Under the pieces are notes generated by a model. It saw nothing but the letters and a program-made list of their open reading frames with translations. It was not told the DNA's origin and searched no databases. From NCBI RefSeq assembly GCF_038432375.1, contig NZ_JBCAUS010000006.1, positions 62,001-126,000 on the forward strand: a stretch of DNA of 64,000 nt, written 5' to 3'. Positions within the stretch are counted from its first letter, which is position 1, and every line of letters begins with the position of its first letter. Shown here one piece after another: positions 37,483-46,200 of the stretch. Source of the DNA: Methanococcoides sp. LMO-2 (lineage in GTDB: Archaea; Halobacteriota; Methanosarcinia; Methanosarcinales; Methanosarcinaceae). Made by a program: the position numbers and the translations under genes.

Positions 37483-38649
37483 TCAGATACTGTTTTCCAC
37501 AATGAATCTCCCCCTGAAGAACAGGGTTGCAGCTGCAACGAGTATTCCGAAGATACCTGAGAAGAGGAACACCATATGCAGGTCGAAGAAAAGCAATATG
37601 ACACCCAGGACCACTGGTGACGCACTTTGTCCAACATATTTCATGGTATTGTGGATCGAAAGGACACCACCACGTGATGCCGGAGGAGATATCTGTATGA
37701 TCTGGGAGTCGATTGCTGTCTGGCAAAGTCCGAAGCCACCACCGAACAACAGCAATAACAGGAAGAGGACAGGAAGTGAAGCTGTCCATGAGATAAGGGA
37801 GATAGATATTCCCACAAGAGTGAAGCCCAGACCGATGAGGACGATCAGGGGAAGTTTCTCTGCAAGCTTTTTGATGTTTGATGCCACCATGATAATGGCA
37901 AGTCCCTGGATGGAAAGGACCAGACCGGCCTCTTTGGCAGCAAATCCGAACACATCCTTGAGCATGAACGGCAGGAAGACGACTATGGAGAACAGCAGGA
38001 AGAAGATGGCAAAGCTCAGGAAAACGGTGTAAAGTATCCTGAAGTCCCTTAGTTCACGAAATGCATTCCCAAGTCCGCTTCCATGTGATGATTCGCATTC
38101 CTTTGTTTCAGGAAGCAGCAGAAGTACAAGCAGGGCGAATGGCAGTGAGAGTACATAGAAAAGGAACGGATAGTTCCAGCCGATAGTTGCCAGCCCGCCT
38201 CCAATGAGAGGTGCAGTGACCGAACCAATGGCTATTGCCATGCTGATCCTGCCCATGGAATGGACACGATCTATCCCTGAGTAGACATCCCCTATCACCA
38301 GCATCACCAGTGACATCATACCGGCGATACCGATACCCTGCACAAACCTCAGTATGAGCAGGCTATGCAGGTCGGTGGCAAAGAAGCTGAAAAGGCCCAT
38401 CAGCCCGTTTATAACAAGACAGGGGACAAGCACGGATTTCCTTTTCACACGGTCGACGAAGTGCCCGATTACAAGAGAAAATATGGCTGTGGATATGGTG
38501 TAGACCGCCATGAGCTGTGCCACTTCATTCGGGCTGCTGCTTAGCGGATCCACCATCTGCGGAAGTACAGGGGCAAGGATGGCACCGCCTGCCATTGCAA
38601 AGAATACGGTTATTGCAAGGAAGAGCAGATGGTAGGGTTCGAATTTCAT
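37483..38649 (-). CDS. major facilitator superfamily transporter
   Basis: The 388-residue protein has 12 predicted membrane helices and the MFS loop motif GHFVDRVKRKSVLVPCLVIN between helices 2 and 3. The second half starts after the loop with LPETKECESSHGSG. It resembles drug efflux permeases of the DHA1 type. ATG 38649 with GGTGG upstream is preferred over the longer frame from 38736. The substrate is unknown. Confidence 0.88.
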   Translation of the reverse strand: MKFEPYHLLFLAITVFFAMAGGAILAPVLPQMVDPLSSSPNEVAQLMAVYTISTAIFSLVIGHFVDRVKRKSVLVPCLVINGLMGLFSFFATDLHSLLILRFVQGIGIAGMMSLVMLVIGDVYSGIDRVHSMGRISMAIAIGSVTAPLIGGGLATIGWNYPFLFYVLSLPFALLVLLLLPETKECESSHGSGLGNAFRELRDFRILYTVFLSFAIFFLLFSIVVFLPFMLKDVFGFAAKEAGLVLSIQGLAIIMVASNIKKLAEKLPLIVLIGLGFTLVGISISLISWTASLPVLFLLLLLFGGGFGLCQTAIDSQIIQISPPASRGGVLSIHNTMKYVGQSASPVVLGVILLFFDLHMVFLFSGIFGILVAAATLFFRGRFIVENSI

Positions 38650-38792
38650 ATATCCACCATTAGCATCACCTTTCTTCAAAAAAGTTCTGCAACATCTTAT
38701 AGCTCCCCAGTTTATCCAAAAAATGATATAAAGCAATCAATAGAACCTACCCGCGATTTTAAATAAAGTTTACTTTAATTAAAACAAGTGAT

Positions 38793-38822
38793 AATGATTA
38801 TATACTATTAGTACAAATCATT
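38793..38822. promoter_or_regulatory. promoter with flanking inverted repeat
   Basis: AATGATT (38793-38799) and AATCATT (38816-38822) are inverted copies around TATATAC, a TATA-like core before the 117-aa gene at 38858. The layout suits a repressor site; no regulator is known. Confidence 0.3.
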
Positions 38823-38857
38823 TTGATAACCAATCCATAAATTTAGGGGGTAATAAT

Positions 38858-39211
38858 TTGGCTATTGTAAAGAACAAGACAAAGTACAACATGCGCTTCG
38901 CAGCATACAGAGCAGACGGCAAATACATACACCAGAACAACAGCACAATTCCACCTAGCAACAGTCGCTATATCAGGGATGATTACATCGGTGAGATCGG
39001 GTGGTTCGTGATCGCAGCCTTCCTTCCCGAAAGTAAGATCCCGGGCTACTTCAACATGAGATCACCGGAAAACACACAGGGTCCCGCGCCTCTGGTCTAT
39101 GCGAAGATGGGAAAGGAGGATAAGTTCGTCCTTACTGAGGACGAAGCAAAGAAGGAATTCGCGATCTATGAAGATAGAAGTGAACCTGAGGGTGTAATTC
39201 ACGGCTGGTAA
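38858..39211 (+). CDS. hypothetical protein, 117 aa
   Basis: The start is TTG 38858 with GGGGG seven bases upstream. The 117-residue soluble protein has no Cys and no membrane helix. It starts AIVKNKTKYNMRFAAYRADG and has a mixed beta-rich composition with an acidic C-terminal third. I recognise no family. It has its own promoter and stands alone between the MFS gene (divergent) and the Dsr-like gene. Confidence 0.75.
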   Translation: MAIVKNKTKYNMRFAAYRADGKYIHQNNSTIPPSNSRYIRDDYIGEIGWFVIAAFLPESKIPGYFNMRSPENTQGPAPLVYAKMGKEDKFVLTEDEAKKEFAIYEDRSEPEGVIHGW

Positions 39212-39374
39212 TGGCCGTTAACATTACCTTCTATTTTTTGGCATCCACGTTACTGGGAAGGCACTTCCTTATTATAGGACAAAGCCGAAGAAGTGAAAAT
39301 CAAAACCCGTATATATCAGTTCCGCATAGCAGCCACCCTGCTCAAGTAGAGTGGATTAACATCATCAAAATGAG

Positions 39375-40238
39375 ATGAAGCCTATGCAAAATGCGATTAA
39401 TAAGGAACAATTGAAGAAAGATGGATTTCTACCGCAGAGACAGAATAACTTGTGTTCAATGCGTATTGGCATCACCGGCGGCTATGTGGAAGCCGCACAG
39501 TTAAGGGCCCTTGCAGATGCTGCTGAGAAGTACGGAGAGGGACATGTACATATCACCTCCAGACAGGGGATCGAAGTTCCTTTTGTTGATCTTGAGAATG
39601 TGGAAGCTGTGAAAACAGATATGAAAAAGGCAGATGTTCGCCCGGGTGTTGCCGGAAGAAGGGTAAGGGCTGTCGTCGCATGCCAGGGCAACCGGGTGTG
39701 TAATCACGGACTGATAGACTGCCAGGGAATTGCTGAAAAGATCGACAGAGAACATTTCGGAGCAGATGTCCCATACAAGTTCAAGATCGCGATCACAGGA
39801 TGTCCTGCAGCGTGCCTGAAACCACAGGAGAACGACATTGGGATCATGGGAGCCGTTCATCCTGAATGGAAAAAGGATGCATGCACAGGATGTGGATTGT
39901 GTGTAAAGCGCTGCAAAGCAGATGCCATTACTCTTGAAGAGGGAAAGATCCATATTGACATGAACAACTGCATACTCTGTGGAGAATGTATCCTCGCCTG
40001 CCCAAAAGATACAATTGTGCCTTTTAGGACAGGATATACCATCTTTGCAGGCGGGAAAGTGGGCAGGTTCCCACGCGATGGAACCAGGGTAGCGGAAGTT
40101 GCCACTGAGGAAGAAGTTTATGACATCGTTAACAGGACGATAGAATATTATCGCGAGAATGGTGGAAAGGATGAGAGACTTGGGAATCTTATGGATAGGG
40201 AAGGTATCGACAACTTCAGAGATACAATTCTGAAATAA
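39375..40238 (+). CDS. dissimilatory sulfite reductase-like siroheme protein (Dsr-LP)
   Basis: The 287-residue protein has the nitrite/sulfite reductase ferredoxin-like half-domain (DGFLPQRQNNLCSMRIGITG and GEGHVHITSRQGIEVPFV). Siroheme-[4Fe-4S] ligands follow: VVACQGNRVCNHGLIDC and ITGCPAACLKPQENDIG. Then come two ferredoxin motifs, CTGCGLCVKRC and CILCGECILAC. This is the short archaeal Dsr-like protein of methanogens, without the second repeat of true sulfite reductases. It may reduce sulfite or another small substrate, or serve siroheme chemistry; its role is unproven. Confidence 0.85.
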   Translation: MKPMQNAINKEQLKKDGFLPQRQNNLCSMRIGITGGYVEAAQLRALADAAEKYGEGHVHITSRQGIEVPFVDLENVEAVKTDMKKADVRPGVAGRRVRAVVACQGNRVCNHGLIDCQGIAEKIDREHFGADVPYKFKIAITGCPAACLKPQENDIGIMGAVHPEWKKDACTGCGLCVKRCKADAITLEEGKIHIDMNNCILCGECILACPKDTIVPFRTGYTIFAGGKVGRFPRDGTRVAEVATEEEVYDIVNRTIEYYRENGGKDERLGNLMDREGIDNFRDTILK

Positions 40239-40574
40239 ATTCCTTTCTTTTTCTTTATTTTTGTCCTTATTTCTAAAAACGGATGTTTTAAAACAAAGCA
40301 ATAGCTCTGCATCAGTAAGATCAATGAAAAGAAGAATGGAGCCTCGAGCGGAATGTTTACCTCGTGGTAAAAGCACCTTGCCATTGCCTTGAAAGGAACG
40401 TTTGATTTTCAATTAATCGTTAGTACTGGCACTAATAAACGATTTTTGTCCAGCAAACCAAATCTATAGATTGCCTTACCTCATCTTTAGCAATTGAGTC
40501 ACTGTTTAAGATCTTAATGGAAGAAGATGAGGTTCTCTAAAGTTAATTGCAATACATGAAGCAGAATACCAGAA
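40239..40574. other. non-coding left part of AT-rich island
   Basis: No gene is seen between the Dsr-like stop and 40575. A T-rich stretch just after 40238 may end transcription. The copy of the tRNA-Thr 3' end at 40340-40350 lies here. Confidence 0.4.
40340..40350. repeat. att-like copy of the tRNA-Thr 3' end (left)
   Basis: AGCCTCGAGCG is identical to 42416-42426, which is the discriminator and acceptor end of tRNA-Thr. The next ten bases also agree partly (GAATGTTTAC against TGATTTGAAC). Two such copies facing the same way are what integration at a tRNA 3' end leaves. Confidence 0.5.
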
Positions 40575-40763
40575 GTGAGAAAACATTTTCTCTCAATGCT
40601 CATGCGAGGAGGGCGGGCACTTAGGGAATTGGTAGTTAACTTCATTAAAAAGAATAAGGACTATTTTGCAAAAGAGAGTATGGTAAACGGGATCGAATAT
40701 TTCACTCCCTAAGAAAAGGCAAAGCTAAATGACTTGCTTTCAGGTAATAAGCCGGATTCATAA
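40575..40763 (+). pseudogene. degraded ORF with internal TAA
   Basis: From GTG 40575 the frame encodes RKHFLSMLMRGGRALREL and on to IEYFTP. It meets TAA at 40710-40712, then continues EKAKLNDLLSGNKPDS to a second TAA at 40761-40763. A GAA to TAA change would explain the break. The interruption is TAA, so pyrrolysine cannot rescue it. The family is not recognised; it may be the tail of a former element-borne gene. Confidence 0.4.
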
Positions 40764-40831
40764 TGATGGAACATCTATTGAAGATTGTAAGATAAATAAC
40801 AGACGTCTGGGTTTAGTGATGGGTTAAGGGT

Positions 40832-40999
40832 TTAATATATATTAATCTCTGTGACTTGGCGTTTAAAGATAATGCTGTTCCCACATATTGCAACAAGTTC
40901 CCAATTTGAAGAACCATGTCTATTTAGTTGTCTTTCAAAATCCGTCTCATCGATTACGTCGACAAGATATTCCCAGTGACTTTTTTCTTCATAAGGCAT
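40832..40999 (-). CDS. small DUF4177-like protein, 55 aa
   Basis: The minus strand from ATG 40999 (GGGAG seven bases upstream) encodes 55 residues beginning MPYEEKSHWEYLVDVIDET. The W-EYLV, later NWELVAICGNSIIFKRQ pattern is that of the short beta-alpha-beta DUF4177 family. There is no function known. It sits inside the island flanked by tRNA-Thr repeats. Confidence 0.65.
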   Translation of the reverse strand: MPYEEKSHWEYLVDVIDETDFERQLNRHGSSNWELVAICGNSIIFKRQVTEINIY

Positions 41000-41188
41000 A
41001 TAAACACTCCCTAAATTAATATTGCAGTAGCATTACTTTAATCTAATCCTGCATGATTGTCAACTTTCCGTTTTATCCCCTCATAACTCATCTGCACACA
41101 TGCGGTTTATCAATAAAGAGGACTCGTGGTTTGAAAAATCTTTCCTATGAAGGTAACGCTTAAAAGGTAACAAGCACTATTCTTAACT

Positions 41189-42286
41189 ATGGATGTGGGT
41201 GGGAATGAATCCATTTTATCAGATCAGTCTGGTTTATTAAATGAGTCAATTGTACCCAGTTTCATAAATACAACTACGATCGATCCAAACTGGTTTTACG
41301 CTGCTTCCGCACAAAGTGCCGCTGCAATTGTTGGGCTAATGGGGGCGTTTATCATAACTAAAATGGTAGACAACAAAATGCATGTAAGGCAGTTAAAATC
41401 AGAGATCTCCGATTACAACGAAAAAATGAATTATGTTCAATCGGAACTAGATAAGAAACAGAAGTATGTGGATGAGATTGCTTACGAAGAAGATTGTGAG
41501 TTAGTCGAAAAGTATCTTGAAGGCATGGTTGCTTACATCGATCCTTACAACTCCTTTAATGTGGATGAGCTTTATAATAAGGCACGGTTCGATGAAGGGT
41601 ATTCACACATTAACAGATCAGTTTTAGAAGATAAATATAATCAGGACTATTTGATAAAAGTTGCCAACTATCATGAAAAGTTAGTTGATGAATTTTTGGG
41701 AAAAAAGAAAAAGGATATTGATTTAGCAAACCCGCCTTCGACAGATGAACTTTATGATGAGGCTAGCAGAGATATTCCAAACATCAAAAAGTCTGTTCTT
41801 GAAAAGAGGTATAACCTGAAATATCTCACGGAAGCGAAAGCACCACATCAAGAAATAATAGAATCTACTATGCCTGAAACTTCCAATCCCTGGCTTACAG
41901 GTGGTCAATCAACAATTCCTTCTGAAGATCTCTACCCGCCTCCATCAGAAGACAATTATTTTTCAATAGTTTCTACTTTAAAATGGGATAAATATCACAA
42001 ATATGTAGAAGAGATTCCCGAAAAAGAAGCAGAATGCAATTATTATCTCGGTCTCATAGAATCCAAGGAAAGATTACTCCAAGCAAGTGATGAAGTAGCT
42101 AATTTGAAGGTAAATCTAATCAGTTTGTTCATTTTCTCAATATTGGGAGTATTTGTACCCCTTGGAATGATGCTTTTTGATTTTGAATACATGCTTAAAT
42201 TGAGAACAATTGTTTATGTTGGAATTTTTAGCGGTTGGCTTTTAGTTCTAGTTGTTTTGTGGAATGAAATACGGAAACGTGTGTAA
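41189..42286 (+). CDS. hypothetical membrane protein with internal duplication
   Basis: The 365-residue protein has one membrane helix near residues 35-58 (AASAQSAAAIVGLMGAFIIT) and two near the C-terminus (LISLFIFSILGVFVPLGMML and IVYVGIFSGWLLVLVVLW). Between them is a 250-residue Glu/Lys/Tyr-rich, partly coiled-coil region. It contains a duplicated unit: VDELYNKARFDEGYSHINRS and TDELYDEASRDIPNIKKS, each followed by VLE-(K/D)-YN-YL. The A+T content is higher than in neighbouring core genes. I recognise no family. It lies in the island ending at tRNA-Thr. Confidence 0.75.
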   Translation: MDVGGNESILSDQSGLLNESIVPSFINTTTIDPNWFYAASAQSAAAIVGLMGAFIITKMVDNKMHVRQLKSEISDYNEKMNYVQSELDKKQKYVDEIAYEEDCELVEKYLEGMVAYIDPYNSFNVDELYNKARFDEGYSHINRSVLEDKYNQDYLIKVANYHEKLVDEFLGKKKKDIDLANPPSTDELYDEASRDIPNIKKSVLEKRYNLKYLTEAKAPHQEIIESTMPETSNPWLTGGQSTIPSEDLYPPPSEDNYFSIVSTLKWDKYHKYVEEIPEKEAECNYYLGLIESKERLLQASDEVANLKVNLISLFIFSILGVFVPLGMMLFDFEYMLKLRTIVYVGIFSGWLLVLVVLWNEIRKRV

Positions 42287-42415
42287 TTGAAACTATCAAT
42301 ATGGAAATAAATAGGAAACTCTCAACTTTCCTTTTTATAATGCGCCCATATAGATTTTTTAAAAAACAAATCCATCCATCTGAATCTGGTAAAATTATTC
42401 AAAAAAAGGAAAATA

Positions 42416-42489
42416 AGCCTCGAGCGTGATTTGAACACGCGACCTAGTGATTACAAATCACTCGCTCTGCCAGGCTGAGCCATCGAGGC
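42416..42489 (-). tRNA. tRNA-Thr (TGT)
   Basis: The minus strand gives acceptor GCCTCGA/TCGAGGC, anticodon stem AGTGA/TCACT with loop TTTGTAA and anticodon TGT, and T-arm GTGTTCAAATCAC. The discriminator is U, usual for archaeal tRNA-Thr, and no CCA is encoded. Its 3' end faces the island at 40340-42415. Confidence 0.95.
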
Positions 42490-42563
42490 GCTATTGAAAC
42501 GTACCCATACAATGCATAATAACAAATAAATGTTATGGTTGATTTTACCATTGTAGAGATATC

Positions 42564-43115
42564 ATGTGGCAGGAAATGGCAAAATTCGGAAAAAAGCTGG
42601 TAGATCATGGGCTTGTTGAGTCCAATTTCGGGAATATCAGCGTGCGTATCGCAGACAGGATGATAATAACAAAGAGTGGCGTGGCACTTGATGAGATCAC
42701 TGAGGACGGGGTCGTGGAAGTGCCCATAGAGGGAACGTCGGAACTTGACAGGATAGCATCCACTGAGACCGTGGTGCACCGCGCCATTTACAGGAACACT
42801 CCTGCACTTGCCATAATGCACGCCCATTGTCCGTATTCAGTTACCCAGACGCTCATCGGGGATCCTGACAGCATCATTCCCCTTGACAGCGAAGGGATCC
42901 ACTTCCTGCATGAGATCCCCGTTTTCAGGGGAATGATGGGTACTGCCGGACTGGCAGAGGGAGCGGCAAATGCACTGTCCGACCATAAGGGAGCTATCGC
43001 ATACAGCCACGGAACCTTCGCCATCGGCAAGACCCTTGCTGAGGCTTATATCATCACAACACAGATCGAGCATTCCTGCAGGATCAAATATCTGGTAGAT
43101 CTCGCAAAGAAGTGA
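42564..43115 (+). CDS. class II aldolase (fuculose-phosphate aldolase-like)
   Basis: The 183-residue protein has the class II aldolase/adducin fold: HGLVESNFGNISVRIADRMI, then TVVHRAIY, the zinc-binding AIMHAHCPYSV (HAH) and AYSHGTFAIGKTLAEAY with the third His. Archaeal relatives cleave or form fuculose-1-phosphate; in methanogens such enzymes can supply lactaldehyde for F420 or related carbon pieces. The next gene starts 53 bp after the stop, so an operon is likely. Confidence 0.87.
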   Translation: MWQEMAKFGKKLVDHGLVESNFGNISVRIADRMIITKSGVALDEITEDGVVEVPIEGTSELDRIASTETVVHRAIYRNTPALAIMHAHCPYSVTQTLIGDPDSIIPLDSEGIHFLHEIPVFRGMMGTAGLAEGAANALSDHKGAIAYSHGTFAIGKTLAEAYIITTQIEHSCRIKYLVDLAKK

Positions 43116-43168
43116 ATACCCGGGACACCATAACACCTAATAAGAAAGAGCAAGATAAGGAGAAGTCC

Positions 43169-43777
43169 ATGACCATAGATGCATTAAGACCTGCTGCCAC
43201 AAGGATACTGGACCCGCTAGCCATATCGATCGCAAGAAGGGGCATATCACCAAACTCCCTTTCAATTGCATCCTTAGGGTTCGCAGTACTGGCAGGAATA
43301 TGTTTCTACTTCTCGATTGAAAGACCTTTATTTGCACTTGCAGCGCTCCTTTTCGTAGGTCTCAATTCATCCCTTGATGCACTGGACGGAGCAGTTGCAA
43401 GATACATGCGCACCGATAGCAGAAAAGGCGACTTCCTTGACCATGTCATCGATCGCTATTCCGATGTGTTCATCATCTGCGGAATGTTCTTCGGAGGACA
43501 TGTGCAGTGGCAGATAGGTACCATAACCATCGTCCTTGTACTACTGGTCAGCTATCTCGGGACACAGGCACAGGCACTGGGAATCGGAAGGTTCTACGGC
43601 GGCATCATGGGCAGGGCTGACAGGCTCGTGGTGATACTTCTTGCATCCATAGCATACGTAATCCACAGCGAGATGGTGCTGGGATACAGCATGATAGGCT
43701 GGGGCATAATCATCATAGCTATCGGAAGCCACATAACTACCATACAGAGAATGGGCAGCATATGGAAGCTCCTCTAA
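43169..43777 (+). CDS. CDP-alcohol phosphatidyltransferase (archaetidylinositol-phosphate synthase-like)
   Basis: The 202-residue membrane protein has the CDP-OH motif DALDGAVARYMRTDSRKGDF, then LDHVIDRYSD (D-x2-DG-x2-AR-x8-G-x3-D-x3-D), with about six helices. It condenses CDP-archaeol with an alcohol such as inositol-phosphate to make polar lipids. ATG 43169 is chosen for AAGGAG six bases upstream; the longer frame would overlap the aldolase. A second member of the family (pssA) lies at 55266. Confidence 0.88.
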   Translation: MTIDALRPAATRILDPLAISIARRGISPNSLSIASLGFAVLAGICFYFSIERPLFALAALLFVGLNSSLDALDGAVARYMRTDSRKGDFLDHVIDRYSDVFIICGMFFGGHVQWQIGTITIVLVLLVSYLGTQAQALGIGRFYGGIMGRADRLVVILLASIAYVIHSEMVLGYSMIGWGIIIIAIGSHITTIQRMGSIWKLL

Positions 43778-43847
43778 CCGTTCTCTTCTTCTGATGGCGA
43801 TTTTTTTCTGGAATAGTTTAAAGTAGAGCAAAGTCCATCTAAAAAAC

Positions 43848-44288
43848 ATGCAGAATTCTGACCTGGAATATGAATATCTTGAACACACGGCAGATGCCAA
43901 GTTCAGGGCCTACGGGAAAACAATGGAAGAGGCCTTTGAGAACGCAGCCGTTGCCATGTTCAACGTAATGATCAATACCTCAAAGGTCGACTGCATACAT
44001 ACAGAAGATATCGAGCTTACAGCACCTGATATCGACGACCTTCTGGTGGACTGGCTCTCAGAACTCCTGTTCATCTTTGAGGTGGACTTCATATCCTTCG
44101 GAAAGTTCGAGGTAAAAAGTATCACACAGGAGGATGGAGAATACAAATTATCAGCACGCGCAAGCGGTGAAGAGATAGACCTCGAAAAACACGAGATCGA
44201 TACCGAGGTCAAAGCTGCGACATACAACGACCTTAAGGCAGAAGAAACACCGGAAGGGTTCATGGTACAGGTCACAGTGGATACATGA
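43848..44288 (+). CDS. archease
   Basis: The 146-residue protein starts LEYEYLEHTADAKFRAYGKT, contains DDLLVDWLSELLFIFEVD and ends with KAATYNDLKAEETPEGFMVQ, all typical of archease. Archease speeds the guanylylation and multiple turnover of the RNA ligase RtcB, whose gene follows 48 bp downstream. The aspartates of its Ca/Mg site (HTAD and the C-terminal part) are present. Confidence 0.95.
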   Translation: MQNSDLEYEYLEHTADAKFRAYGKTMEEAFENAAVAMFNVMINTSKVDCIHTEDIELTAPDIDDLLVDWLSELLFIFEVDFISFGKFEVKSITQEDGEYKLSARASGEEIDLEKHEIDTEVKAATYNDLKAEETPEGFMVQVTVDT

Positions 44289-44336
44289 TCATATAAATTA
44301 CAATAATAGTCCAACATCACAGTGGGAGGGAAAGGC

Positions 44337-45809
44337 ATGGAAGAAGAACAAGAAGGACAGGGCGGCATACAGGAATCGCTCAAAAGGATAGACGATAACA
44401 TATGGGAGATACCCATCGGAACAAAGCCGGGAATGAACGTACCCGGAAGGATATTTCTCTCAGACAAACTGATCCACAACCTTGAGCCGGAGGCACTCGA
44501 CCAGGTTGCAAACGTGGCAATGCTTCCTGGAATTCAGAAATATTCCATGGCCATGCCCGATGCACACCTTGGGTACGGCTTCCCAATAGGAGGCGTTGCC
44601 GCCTTCGACGAGGAAGAAGGAGTGATCAGCCCAGGTGGCGTGGGTTTTGATATCAACTGCGGAGTTCGCCTCCTGCGCTCCAACCTCACTGTTGATGATG
44701 TACGCCCTGTGATGAAAGAGCTCACAGAGAAGCTTTTCCAATCCGTGCCTGCAGGCGTGGGTTCAAAAAGCCGCCTGAGGGCCTCGGATAGTGAACTGGA
44801 TGACATATTCCTGCACGGATCCCGCTGGGCAGTTGAGAACGGCTACGGAGTGGAAGCTGACCTCGAGCACTGCGAAGGCGGCGGATGCATTGAAGGAGGA
44901 GATGTCAGCCATATCAGCTCCAAGGCCCGCAAGAGAGGAAAACCACAGGCAGGCACACTGGGTAGTGGGAACCACTTCCTTGAGGTACAGTATATAGACC
45001 AGATATATGACCGGGAAGTTGCCGAAAAGTTCGGGCTGGAAGAAGGACAGGTCACCTTCATGATACACTGCGGTTCAAGAGGTACAGGACACCAGATCTG
45101 CACGGATCACCTTCGTACGATCTCGCAAGCTTCAAAGAAGTACAAGATCTCACTTCCTGACAAGCAGCTTGCATGCGCTCCGGCACAGTCCGACGAAGCA
45201 CAGAACTACTTCAGGTCCATGATATGCGCTGCTAACTATGCATGGAACAACAGGCAGGTCATAACCCACTGGACCAGAGAGGTCATATCAGACATCTTCA
45301 GGTCAGACATGGATGAGCTCGGACTTGATCTTGTATATGACGTTGCACACAATGTTGCAAAGCTGGAAGAGCATACCGTGGACGGGAAGAAAAAGAATGT
45401 CTATGTCCACAGGAAAGGCGCTACAAGGGCATTCCCACCGGGACACAAGGACGTTCCGCAGGCATATCGTGACGTGGGCCAGCCGGTATTGATACCAGGA
45501 AGTATGGGGACCGCATCTTTCGTACTTCACGGAGCAGAAGCCTCAATGGACATCTCTTTCGGAAGTGCATGCCACGGAGCCGGCAGGGTCATGAGCCGTG
45601 CTCATGCAAAGAAAGAGTTCCACGGCGAGGATGTCAAGAGCGATCTTGAGAAAAGCGGCATCATGGTAAGGGCTGCACATCCATCGGTTATCGCAGAGGA
45701 AGCACCCGGGGTTTACAAGTCCAGCAGTGATGTGGTCAATGTTGTCCACGATCTTGGCATTGCGGGAAAGGTTGCCAGAATGATGCCTCTTGGTGTTGTA
45801 AAAGGCTGA
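44337..45809 (+). CDS. rtcB: tRNA-splicing ligase RtcB
   Basis: The 490-residue protein joins 2',3'-cyclic phosphate and 5'-OH RNA ends using GTP and Mn2+. Metal and catalytic residues are visible: AMPDAHLGYGFPIGGVAAFD, VGFDINCGVRLLR, TLGSGNHFLEVQ, FMIHCGSRGTGHQI, VYDVAHNVAK and FGSACHGAGRVMSRAHAKK with the GMP-linked His. ATG 44337 is used because GGGAGG upstream overlaps the GTG at 44322. No intein is present. It forms an operon with archease. Confidence 0.97.
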   Translation: MEEEQEGQGGIQESLKRIDDNIWEIPIGTKPGMNVPGRIFLSDKLIHNLEPEALDQVANVAMLPGIQKYSMAMPDAHLGYGFPIGGVAAFDEEEGVISPGGVGFDINCGVRLLRSNLTVDDVRPVMKELTEKLFQSVPAGVGSKSRLRASDSELDDIFLHGSRWAVENGYGVEADLEHCEGGGCIEGGDVSHISSKARKRGKPQAGTLGSGNHFLEVQYIDQIYDREVAEKFGLEEGQVTFMIHCGSRGTGHQICTDHLRTISQASKKYKISLPDKQLACAPAQSDEAQNYFRSMICAANYAWNNRQVITHWTREVISDIFRSDMDELGLDLVYDVAHNVAKLEEHTVDGKKKNVYVHRKGATRAFPPGHKDVPQAYRDVGQPVLIPGSMGTASFVLHGAEASMDISFGSACHGAGRVMSRAHAKKEFHGEDVKSDLEKSGIMVRAAHPSVIAEEAPGVYKSSSDVVNVVHDLGIAGKVARMMPLGVVKG

Positions 45810-45822
45810 TCTTCGGCCTTTT
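45800..45822 (+). terminator. rtcB terminator
   Basis: AAAAGGC (45800-45806) and GCCTTTT (45816-45822) make a 7-bp stem that spans the rtcB stop codon and ends in a T-run. Confidence 0.55.
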
Positions 45823-46200
45823 CCTTTTGGAAAATATACCGGTTAGATGGAACTGAATATAGAAAGGAAAGAGCTGGAACTTCGATAAAAGCAGCTGATC
45901 GAAGCAACTGGATCCGGAAATAATAGCTTTGCTTAAAGGGTCCGGGAATAACAAAAGGCTACAAGAGAGTGAGGAAACGGCTTTGTTTGAGGGGATGAAT
46001 GGTTTGCTTGATTACAGTCATTTACAACACAAAAGTTTGCAAGCAATCTGTCCGCTTCCTCAAATAATAAAATGATATAATAATATTTAAAGATGTTCGA
46101 TATCATTTAAATATAAAACACGTGATGGATTATTTTCCATAACCGTTTTTTCACTATCCGACCGTCAACCATTTTAAGTTATATTCTTAATTTTGCGCCC
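45823..46200. other. intergenic region with leaderless promoter
   Basis: About 380 bp without a gene. TTTAAGTTATATTC at 46173-46186 is a TATA box about 25 bp before ATG 46201, so the PUA gene is probably leaderless. I saw no other feature in the first 350 bp. Confidence 0.45.
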
